Shown here: one piece after another, positions 31,390-42,034 of the stretch
How positions within the stretch are numbered: position 1 is the first letter of the stretch
Layout of the letters: each line of letters opens with the position of its first letter
Source of the DNA: Podaxis mareebaensis
Lineage: Eukaryota; Basidiomycota; Agaricomycetes; Agaricales; Agaricaceae
Assembly (NCBI GenBank): GCA_018524725.1
Contig: JAEUWP010000483.1
Location: 1 to 64,000 of the forward strand
Length of the DNA stretch: 64,000 nt
Direction: 5' to 3'
The notes under the pieces: generated by a model
Database searches by the model: none
The model's input: the letters and a program-made list of their open reading frames with translations, nothing else
Told to the model about the DNA's origin: nothing
Program-made: the position numbers and the translations under genes

Positions 31390-33690
31390 GGAGCATTAAT
31401 GGCGGACGACGCCGTGTGCCCCTTTATCCATTTTGGTCAATGCGAGCGGTCCCTTGTCATCCTCGTCCAGAGTGATACAACAATCCATGCGAGGTGCAAC
31501 AATAAACGTGAGTTGCGTCGTCACTTTGAAGTATCCTTGGTAGACAAAATGTTATAAGGGGAAAATGAGTCACGGTCCCAGACCGAATCTGACTACCGCC
31601 AACGATGTGTACTGGTCGCTAGTAGGATTCGACCTATATGTACGCTGTCGTTAAACACTGACCAAATGCTCTGAATGTACGTGCGCTCTGAGCAGGCACA
31701 CAAAGATTGGAGAGAGCGTGCAAACCATCCAAATGGCCACCCATGGAACAGAAATAGGGATATCATTATTGTAGATATTGAGCTTTGAACATTCAATGTC
31801 GATGTCTAGATAAATGTCTTTTTGTGTTGGAGATTTGACCGCATCTATTCAAGAATTTCCTTTCACAGAAGAAATGCACCATTCATATGACATGTACTCA
31901 GTAGTGATTCTCCGCACCGTAGAAATCAGCAAGGATCCAAAGGTGATTCTTGTGTTGAAAATACGGGTCGACCATAACCATAGCAGCGACAAATTGCAGA
32001 GAAGGCTCGGTTCCGCTACAGCGGTGGAGTATCCCCAAAGCAAAGTGCCAGCGCTTGAGGGGGATATCTGTCGGTTTGCATAACATTCGAATCCTCTGCG
32101 AGCCTTCTAACCTGTGCAATCTCTTCGTCACTAAGCTTGATATTGATTGCGCCAAGGTTCTCTCTGAGATACTAATAAGGGCATATGTTCGTTAATTCTT
32201 CAAGATTATGGCAGAATATGAGGATTGCGTACCTTGATTTTCTTCGTCCCTGGTATGGGGATGACGTCTTTGCCTTGGGCGAGAACCCAAGCGAGAGTGA
32301 CTTGACCAACTGTCGCATTGTGCTTCTTTGCAATCTCCGCCAGTCCATCCGTAATCTGCAGGATTTTCGGGAAGTTCTCCTTGCTGAACCTATATATCAA
32401 AGATTAGCATTGCGGGTATGGCATTAAATGCCTTGCACGAACCTTGGGACTATCTTTCTAAAGTCACCCTCCTCAAAGTCGTCCGGAGACTTATATTGGC
32501 CGGTAAGTAAACCGCGTCCGAGTGGGGAGTAAGCAATAACTGCAATCCCAAGTTCTCTACAAGTCTTCAAGAGCCCGATCTTCTCGTCCTCTATGTCCAG
32601 TGTGAACGGAGAGTACTCCACCTGAACAGCGGAAATGGGATGGACAGCATGGGCCCTACGGAGGGTAGCAGAAGAAACCTCGGATAGACCGAGATAGCGG
32701 ACCTTGCCTTCCCTGTGATGACATGAGCCATGTGGCATATCTCTCAAGATGCAGCGATACTTACTTGACCAATTCGGCCATCGCTCCCACAGTTTTCTGC
32801 CGACAATTAATTTCAGCCCACCACGGTTGATCTGGGGTCACTTACTTCTATGGGAACCATCGGATCCGGGCGCTAATGCCAAGTAAGAAAGGTTTCACGA
32901 AAGAATCTGGATGGGAAGAGAAAAGACGAACATGTAGGTAGTAGAGGTCGATTTGGTCTATTCCCAATCGCCTCAGTGACTTTTCGCAGGAAGATTTCAC
33001 ATATTCCGGAGTGCCATTGGCTCCCCTACTGCCCTCCGAACGATCGATGCCGAACTTGGTTGCGAGGAAAATCTTGTCGCGATTTCCAGTGCGTTTGAAC
33101 CTAAGAAACGAATGGATTAGAACGATCTCTGAGCATTGGGTACAACATATGCATACCATTTGCCGACGAGATCTTCTGAATCGCCATAAATGTCTGCCGA
33201 ATCCCAGAAGGACCACCCGTCTTCAAGCGCCGTGTCTAAAAACTGAAGCCATCCATCAGTGCTTGGGTCAGTTTGGTATGACTAATAATCATAAGTACGG
33301 ACCTCGAAGCGCTCCTCGTCGCTTCCAACCTGGCCATACCCGATAGACAGACCCATCAGGCCAAGACCCATCTCGGGCACTTCGTCGTTTCCAATTTTTC
33401 TAGTAGGTATAGTAGGCATAGCAGAATACTGGCTGAATTTCATTGTGCTCGTGCATTAGCAATACAGAAGGAAAGACCAGACCCTTCGAGACATACCTGT
33501 TTAGACTGCTTGAGGAGTACCCAGCGACTCGATGGCTTATATATGCAAGGCTCTCTGTCGCATTGGCAATCTGTTTTTCATGTGGCACAGGCTGACGATG
33601 TCATCGATTGGAGTTATACTGTAAATCAAGGGTTCACGCGTCAGCGCGGCTCGCGACCCGATGCGCTTGATAAGGAATGTACTTAGTAGG
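31390..33690. repeat. host segmental duplication, copy B
   Basis: Direct repeat of 26,440-29,345 that keeps the exon-intron structure of the reductase gene. Intron and flank differences are scattered. Similarity fades at 33,690 in the 5' flank of the gene. Confidence 0.85.
32016..33419 (-). CDS. aldo/keto reductase, copy B (8 exons, 337 aa)
   Basis: Exons: 33419-33303, 33242-33157, 33100-32932, 32872-32846, 32796-32765, 32712-32443, 32389-32233, 32171-32016, each exactly the length of its copy-A counterpart. Asp53, Tyr58, Lys83 and His124 are conserved ([23 protein letters not shown]). The protein differs from copy A mainly near residue 26 (LSIGYGQ), around 90-95 and in the last ~40 residues ([12 protein letters not shown]), so it is under coding constraint but may differ in substrate preference. 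It arose by tandem duplication and no inactivating change is seen. The predicted role is cytosolic carbonyl reduction with NADPH. Confidence 0.93.
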
Positions 33691-33795
33691 GATATAAAAA
33701 CAATGCGGGGATATGCCATTTGCTTCTACATCAATTATTTGTCAACATTTTTGATTGCCCTGATGGAAATTCCCACACCCCTCACGCGTTGTGTA

Positions 33796-35600
33796 ATGAC
33801 CACGTTTTACCTAGGCCCTGGTTCGACACCTCCACGATACATGGTCATGACCCAAAAACTAACTCTAGTCCTTGTCGAGAGAACTCCTGACAAAAAGAAA
33901 AGGGAGCTGTACTACACGCCAGAAAAGGCGAGTTAGCTCCGGGTTAAGCTGGCTGGGGTATTGACTTGCGACTGCTCATAGCATCTTCAAATTGCAGAAA
34001 GAAAGAACTTCTGGGAATATAGAAGTAGACATCAAGACATCGAAGAATTTCTGACGAAAGTCTTCCTGCCAGCAGGGTATCCCAAGACCGTGACACCAGG
34101 TAAGGACATCAGCGTCAACCGCCTTCGACTACACACGAACTGAGGAACTCGCAGACTATCTTCAGTACGATGTCTTACCTTGCGTGCAGCGAGAAAGTCT
34201 ATCTCTGACTCGGTGCGAAGATATCAGGTCCTGAACGCGGCACAAGCATTTTGCAACTCGTTGGCGAGCCTTTTAGCCTCCCGTGCTGTTCTCGAAGGTT
34301 TGTACGTGTGTCTTCCCGCCACCCTCAGTTCATGATTTTTTTCGGACATCAGGAATGGGCGTCGGGGATCCGTCCGCCAGCTCTACCCAAGCCGCGCTTC
34401 TTTCCGTGCTTCAGGATGCATTCGGTCGAATTACTAGTCAGTGTTCCCCCGTCATACTTCGGCAAAACTTCATTTCGTCGCACGTTCACAGCTATTATCG
34501 GTGCCTATTATCTTGGTACATTTTTAGTGCCCGAAGCTAAGACATATCGGTTCCTGGCCGACGTCCTGAATGACCTTGCTGTGATTATTGATATGTTTTC
34601 CCCCATCCTTGGTAATTTCCTGTTTCCTGGCGCACGTGCTTTAGGATTGTGTACCAGTGCTGCTCTAAGAGCACTATGTGGTGTTGTTGCTGGGGGTTCC
34701 AAAGCCGCCATCACCCTGCATTTTGCAACCCCTTCCACAGGCATGGGCGATGTGGGCGATCTGAACGCGAAGGATGGTAGCAAGGAGACCGTCCTCGCTC
34801 TCGCTGGCATGTTGGTAAGCGCCTCAGCCCTCCCCTCCAAGCAGCCGATTTGACGACGCCAATTTCAGCTTGGAAGCCTCATCGTTCCATTCGTCACCTC
34901 ACCTTGGGCAATTTATCCTCTCTTATTCATCCTCATATTCCTGCACCTCGCCATCAACTACGCTGCAGTACACGTGCTTGCCATCCGTAATCTGAACAAA
35001 CAGCGTGCGACCATCGCATGGCTCCGCTTTAGGTCCCATGGTGAACAGATCCCCTCTCCTCAGGAGGTTGCCAAGCATGAGCTCATTCTTGATTCACCTG
35101 GTGTTCTTCGTGACCCTGAATCTCGCCGCATCATTGGGGAATGCCACATTGGCTCTGCGCCGTTGGACGTTATGCGAGGTTCCGCACTCTCAATGGCTTT
35201 CGTCGGGATCTTTTCTACGGAAAAGTACCTCGTCTGCTTTGATCCTAAGACACCCTTGACAAAGGAGAGCCTTCATGACCCCAAATATCGGCCCTCGATA
35301 CATGTCTGTTTTAAACAGGAATACTCTGCAGACGATCAGCTGAAGGGATGGCTTCATGCAGTGGAAATTTGCCGCCTCATAGCTCTTAAGAAGACACCTG
35401 ACCTCACGGATCCTGAAGCAGCACAGAGGGCGCTGATCAAATCGACATATGAAGACGTCAAGAAGCAATACGACGGATTTAAAAAGAAACTCGAGAAAGC
35501 CGACTGGAATTTGTCGGAGCACTACCTTATGTCTGGGCTTGGACCCAAGGCTTGCCTGTATGCTGTAGCAGAGACGTCCCAGACGAAGATGGAACCGTGA
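33796..35600 (+). CDS. RUS1/DUF647 family protein (7 exons, 487 aa)
   Basis: Exons: 33796-33931, 33998-34099, 34155-34171, 34228-34297, 34353-34436, 34492-34814, 34869-35600 (1,464 nt), all phases consistent. The family is named for plant Root UV-B Sensitive proteins and is poorly characterised in fungi. Signature blocks are FLPAGYPKTVTPDYLQYD, LASRAVLEGMGVGDPSAS, EAKTYRFLADVLNDLA, GSKAAITLHFA and NAKDGSKETVLALAGML. A hydrophobic membrane segment follows (exon 7 start, SPWAIYPLLFILIFLHLAI). The C-terminus is hydrophilic with a Lys-rich helix. The third exon is only 17 nt. The start could be an in-frame ATG upstream or 33,838; I chose 33,796 for its length before the first conserved block. Confidence 0.88.
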
Positions 35601-37511
35601 TAGTGCTATAAGCGCTTCTAATATCCTGACACCTTGAATACCGCAAATATGGCTCGGGCGTAACATGCTCTTATACGACACCTACTCTTCACACATGCTA
35701 TACGTTAATGCGTAGGGTAATGGGATCTTCTGAACCTTTTCTGCCTTATGAGGCGCTGTCAGAACCTGTACTAGTGCGTATCAAATGTGTTTTGATTGAC
35801 AAGACACCTCACCCTTTTACCCCGCACCTTCTGTCCCCACTGTCACTCTACCTTCCTTCCATTTCCTGAGTCCTCACGCTCAATGCCTTGAAAGTCAGTG
35901 AGCATGTTTTGCCCCGGGCCGGCGAATCAATTTGTTTCCCCCCCTCTTCAGGACCTCGGGGTCACGGCCGTACATGATTATTTCCGATGCTATTCACTCG
36001 TGTATCCCATTTGACTATTGCAGATCTCTTGAGGAAAAACCTCGCATAGCGAAGGCAATGTTAACCTGACGTTTGACGCGGGCAAAGGACTTCTCTCGGT
36101 AGTTGTTCATACACAGTAGATACCCCGCTCTTCCAGTGGTCTGGATGTGGTAACGCAACGGGTACTGTCCAAGGTCATGGGCGCTGGTGGACGGTCCCGA
36201 AACAGTATTCAGAGAAGAACAAAGTTACTGTGTTCAGATCTGTTCTTGTTCTTTTTGTTCGCTCTTATCTCCGTACTCCATCCTTCTCGGCGTTTTTCCC
36301 CTTCCGTCGCTAAGACCTCAAAGCACAAACTGCGTAGGGGTTGGATTAATGAGGTCACTCTTACTACCTCGACACCGCCCACACACTTCGAAATACTCTA
36401 TGAAGGTTCGCCCCTTTGCTTGCCCTTTGATCGACGTTCGTCATAGGCAGGAATTTCCCTTGGTCGAGCCCGCCGCACTGGATCCACCTTTCCTTCCATG
36501 GGATTATCTTATCTTGACAACATGTTTGTAGTTGCCCCATCTGGACATAAAGTCCCCGGACACTCCAGAAGCACGGCAAAAAACACTCTGGCATGTACTT
36601 AATAGGTACGCTATAGTTGACCTTTCTCTGGACGACGAACAATCGTTATTGCATCTTCTTTGCTGCTTCCCAACGTCCGTTCTCCCGGGCCGTATTCATT
36701 TTTCATCACGCAATCAGGGTGCACATCGACAGCTTGTGAAGTGGCACTAACAACTGTTATAGGTATCGCTAGATGCACACGGTCACTGTTGTTAACGTTC
36801 TGTGTCTCTTTCGGTTACTTAGTAGCCTAGGTCACTCTTGTTCTGGGCTACAGGGTATCACCTCCAATGCGGAGCTTGAAACGTAATGTCGCGTTTTTAA
36901 CTGGCTCCCCTGATTTTTGGAACCATTAACTAAGTCTGGGTATAAGGCTTTCAGAACCCCGTAAGTAGTCCGATAGGGGGACAATAGAGGAAAGATGGAA
37001 CTCCCCACGAAGCAGTAAGGAGAGATCCATCCCTTTCTTCCGCATTCTATTTCAAGCCTGTATTCAATACATGTTCGAACATATGTTACTGTGGGGAAGC
37101 AACCAGAACTTCGAACCCATACCAAAGTGGAGGGAGAAGACCTGAATCAGCAAGGAACGAGTACATCTTCGAAGAACTGTCCAATGCTTCTGATTTTCGA
37201 GCTTTCAATCATTCAATTCATCCATTTCTTAAGATGCGCGAAAGTTCCGGTATATACAAACGCACAGAAATAGGACTTGGACCTCTTTTGTCAGTTGCCT
37301 CAATCGTTGACTGGACAAAACTCTGTAACTGTTATCTCTCTTGTGCGGCCCGGAGCCAAGGACAGGGAAGGCATATCATATCCAACAAGCATCGAGGTAT
37401 TCAACCCCATCCATGACTCTACCGCGTGTAACTTTGAAATGGTCCGAGATGCAAAAGGGTTTTAAAGATAGAGTGTAGGGTCCAGTCCCGCGCTGGCAAA
37501 CAACTACTGGT
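35601..37511. other. intergenic, no gene supported
   Basis: Only short ORFs with no motif. A weak possible coding stretch reads plus at 37,150-37,410 without recognisable family. No repeats or RNA genes were seen. Confidence 0.45.
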
Positions 37512-38441
37512 TTAGTTCCGGGGGATGATTACTTTCCCCGCCGTCCACACGGTAGGATTCTTCACGAGTCCGAGAAGAATACATAGTCCCATATACGTCT
37601 GAGTCTGAGTCAGTGGGACGCCAGAGATGAACCTGTCCAAGAATAGGGTGTACTTCATTAAAAGCTTCAAGGAACAGCATGGACTGACGGCCATTAGGCT
37701 CTGCAAATTTGACTGAATATCTCCGAGCTGATAGCGCAAACGTTGGCCTTGTTGATCAATGATACTTGAAGTTCTTCGCTGTGAGACTTTGAAAATGCTC
37801 CACCTCCATGTGGGTTTTTTTTTAAGGATGCCTGGTCTTCTTTCCGGTTTCTCTTTTTGTGATGACGTATTCAGTAGTTGGACCCATGGGCAGCCTTAAC
37901 CAAAAGCCTGACTTGATTTCCTCTTCAAGGTTACCCATTAATAGACCAATAGCAACAGGGATCGACCACCCAAACTCAAACGATACGTCAACTGCGTACT
38001 GTCCAATGGGCATCCATAGTCAACAAACAGTTTCCCTCCCTCGACTTACTTGAGTGGCTTCAAAGATCATATCTAAATATAAAAACACCATTCCGTAATC
38101 GCCACTGGGTTTTGTTCCCATCATCAACAACATCAGAATACCACAATTGTTGTTATTTTCTCCAGGATGGCAGGACTCCAGGCAATTTCCCCTTTCTCTC
38201 CCTCGCCCCCTGACTTCTTGTCTTGAAATAGGCCCCAACACCGGACGTCTCTTACGTTAGCGCCTGTACGTCCGATTAAAATTATTGTTGCAAGAGGTCC
38301 CGTAGCGCTATGAAAGTCTATTCCTAGAGCTGGGTACCTTATGGAACGGAGCATAGGCGAGTGAATGTCGGAACATTCTGGCCGAGGGACCCAGTGTTCT
38401 TCAAGGCCGTAGAGGAATGAAAAAGCAATGAAGGAAGTCAA
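37512..38441 (-). pseudogene. possible degraded multi-exon membrane protein
   Basis: Minus-strand blocks with hydrophobic character and plausible splice sites: SIRYPALGIDFHSATGPLAT and IILIGRTGANV (38441-38240), ILMLLMMGTKPSGDYGMVFL with a perfect GTAAGT donor at 38,053-38,048, then FEFGWSIPVAIGLLMGNLEE after a CAG acceptor (about 37,990), and a last block at 37739-37512. They look like membrane spans of the many uncharacterised agaricomycete multi-pass proteins, but no continuous model could be built. Confidence 0.25.
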
Positions 38442-41400
38442 GTACCTTATGTTGCCTTCCGTCGTTCCTTTGTTTGTCTGGCTGTATACTTACGTAGTCA
38501 CCTTCCTGATAGTGGCGTTGTGACTGTTCATTCCATGGATCATGCCTTGAGGCGACGAAGTCTGCGACCTGATGCAGAATCTCAACTATCTGGACAGCGC
38601 GTGTGTGGATATCTGGACCCTCCAGTATATGATCGCTTGAGACTTCCCGAATTGATTAATGCATGAGACAAATGTATTTGACTCGCAGTAATCCATTTCA
38701 CGCTTCTGCGTGCCGAAAGGTTAAAATGTGAAGGCGGGACAGGACTAAACTCCCTATGGGAGTGCGTCGATGTCAAAGGCCTCGAACGACCTGGCTTCTA
38801 ACCCCCCACCAAGAACCCGGCGAAGTTACCACGGTGTCTCGGGCTTGAACCCGATTTGCACCCTTCCACTTCCAACTGGCTATCTATACCAGCTTTCTTC
38901 TGAGGGCATTCCCGTCCTCGCAGCGCTCTCTCAGCATTCCCAGGATTTTTCTTCACACATGGAGCTCAAGCTGGCTTGGCATCTGCGAGATCAGCCTTAA
39001 ATTGATCTGACCTTGGGTGGAATCAGTTAGGGAGTCAACACAGGCATAGTGTCTAAGTATGGGGTCTGGGTTTGTGGGACTGAGTGGTAAGGATCTATCC
39101 CTTGGAGCTTGAATGAAAGGAAGATGTCGGCTTCGATGTTCCGACGCTAGAAACTACCCACCGTTGAATCGGCTGCCGCGGTACCTCTCCTGAGGCCTGA
39201 GGCTCAGGAGGATCAGCGCAACTTCCATTGCAAGAAGACCAAAACTTTGGCCTGACATAACCTGACCCAACGCCCTATTGCAGCTAGTGCGCAACCTACC
39301 TTAGAAAAGATATTACTTTCAACATTTCAAGATCACGAGCAGAGTAGTACGATCAGAGGCACCCTAAGACATTTCACGACCCCCTTTCTCACCCCCGGAC
39401 AAAGAATCAACTCAACCCACGCCTCGGAGGCACCCCCGCAGCCTCCCACTGCTTCCGCATACCAAAAGGCCAACGGTACCTGAAGAGCCTAGAAGCTCAT
39501 AAATCCTCCGAGACTTCCACCACAACTCAATCACCGGCCTCCCAATAGTTAATAAAAACCTTCGATTTGGAGTCCCTGTCAACTGGATTCTCTCCTTTCC
39601 CCGAATATCCCCCCTCCCCTCATACAAGCTCCACGATCCGCACCGCCCAGAAGCCAGCTAAAGCAACCCTTTCCTCAAAGCTTAGGAGGCGCCCTTGCCG
39701 AAGCCCACTTCACACGGAGATCTCGAAAAGGCAGCGATCTTGGATGAGCCGAAGTCGCGATACCTATCATGCCCCCCCCTCCTTCCTCCGGATCCAGCAG
39801 AGATCCAAAGCTTCCGATTGTACCCGTGTGCGAGATGATAACTATGGGGGACCAGGGTCGTCCGGACAGTACCCCAAAGGTATTGAACTCTTAAGACTCT
39901 CTCCAGAAACGCCGAGCGCTTCAGCATATTCAAATATTCACCGTCCAACCTCGCGGTATCGAAACATCGCAAATTGTCATGTGACCTTTCCCAATCGTGT
40001 TAGAGTCGTTTTGAATTTACGGCCTGGACGTTGTGCTATATACAATGAGCTAGCGAGATGCAAGTCTTCCGCTTACAAAGGGTCCTCTAAATCACTCAGA
40101 ATTCGTAAAACAATGTCAATTTGGTCCGAGTAAAGATCCCGTTACAAATGGAGGGTCGGGCTGACGGGCGCTGTGCGTTGATGATAAACAAATACAAATA
40201 TTCCTCTAAAGTCCTTCCGCTACACGAGACAATCGATCAGTAGTCCACCATGGTTCTTCATGTGGGTGTGTGATGATTTCAAACCTACGATAAGGCTTTC
40301 TGCACACCTACTAGCTCGTCCCCAGGGTCTCGTGCTAACTGCTTGGCCGCATTTCAAACTCATAAATACATCCGCCTAACTCATACGTCTCAATCATACT
40401 AAAACCAACTTTCAATTCCTTAACACCTTTTCTTCAAATAAAATTGATTTGAAGTACTTTGGGAAGACATGATATGAAAGTGACAAAAAAGATTGGGGCT
40501 ACATATAGGTATACAAACAACGCAGAGTGGATGTGCATACAGAGGCAAGAAACACGAGGTCATATTTCGATCACTCACTGTGATCATTGAACAATATACA
40601 AGATGAAAATCAAAAAGAGAGGAATAAAACTTTGAATGCGCATATACACAAACACCAATGTGAGGGATGCGTTGATCATGAGCAAAAAAAAAAAAAGGCG
40701 AAATAGAATGGAAGAGAAATAATTCATACGGATATCGATAGAGATATTGATATATCAGATATCCTAACATCGTTCAGCGATTGGTTTCGGTCAGCCGAGC
40801 TAGCTGACGGCAGACATGGAGATAAAAGGTGGGGAAGGCAGGAGGAAAAAGATACCATAAAAGATAAGAAAGGAAAGTGCGTATGATACAACTCAGGACC
40901 TACAAACGCCGACAGTGGCTGCAGATCTGGTTTTTGGTCGGGAACACATTTTGATTGGTCCCATCTGTTCCACAATTGGGCGTGGAAACGGAACTGAAGA
41001 GTAACAGCTGATGAAGGGAGATGGCTGGTGGCGGGCAAACAGGCGAGCAGGTAGTAAGTACGGTTTCATGATATCCAGGACGTTGGGGAAGGACGAGGGA
41101 TAAACAATCACGAAAGGGAGTATGTTGGCGGAAAAACCAGAGCCAGCGCGGAAAACCAGAACCAAAAAACCGGGAGAGGGGATACGCAAGACCGTGAATG
41201 ACGCGAAGCGGAAGGATGGTACGAGAAAGGGAACAGAGTTGTGAACCAATTCGAAAAGTTGAGAACGACGTAAACCACGGATAGGATTGAACGAATGGCA
41301 CAGCGCGAGACAGACAATGACGACATGACCCACATCAACTCCTTCACTTCGGTTCAGCTACAAGTGCATCTTGACAGATCTAGGGACGCAAGTCGAAGCG

Positions 41401-42034
41401 GGAAACGAGTCCCAATACTTAACGTCAATTGACAGCCGGTTAATAAAGGCGGTGCCGAGAGTGGCGGGAACATCAAGATTTGGGACGACCACACCCACGA
41501 AAGTTGGCTGCTGTCATTTTCTGGGAACGCTCGACGTGTAGCACCACCACCATGATTACGGGGTAATCAATACCATAGTGTTTTGAGCTGAACGGCGAAA
41601 GGTATGGTGGAATGGCCAAAGGGAATGCCGGAACGGACGGAGAAGCGAAACACAGGGAGAGGCGAACGTAACTGAAACGCGGATCCCGAGTTCTCATCAG
41701 AATTACGGTTGGTAGCTTTGTCGTTGGGGGGGTGTAAGCGGCGTGTTAGGAGTTGGTGAAAGATGTCGGGGGGATGAGTCCGAAATCAAAATACGTCGGC
41801 CGAGATTAAGTGAAGAGTTGAACGCATGAAAGGTGGTTCGTCTGATGGGGGTGAAGAGAACAGGAGTCACTGTTCAAACACCGGGCGCAAGGTCCAAAAG
41901 AGCGAGCAAGCATCCGTTCTCCGTCGAAAGAGTACCGGACGCAAAAAAAGAAGTTAAAAAAGCGAAAAAAAACAACTCTGATTCTCTCTTCCTTTTCACC
42001 CTGTTCTCCGCAAGGGATTGACCCGACGATCGTC
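38442..42034. other. gene-poor stretch with a purine/pyrimidine-biased part
   Basis: A 188-codon plus ORF (39567-40133) is Arg/Ser-rich with no motif and is probably chance. 40,690-41,990 has A-rich tracts on plus and opposite hydrophobic minus ORFs that I read as noise; part of it is likely the 3' UTR of the bHLH gene, ending at 42035. Confidence 0.4.

Noticed and set aside
38830..38880. GGGTTCAAGCCCG on the minus strand as a possible tRNA T-arm
   Set aside because: Six-base loop and no acceptor stem or anticodon arm nearby.
39567..40133. 188-codon plus ORF
   Set aside because: Arg/Ser-rich with no motif, introns or homologous feel; kept only as a note in the intergenic entry.
40893..41347. 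Minus ORF of 146 codons with hydrophobic composition
   Set aside because: Arises from purine-biased plus strand; three overlapping frames are all open, typical of composition bias, and no motif is seen.
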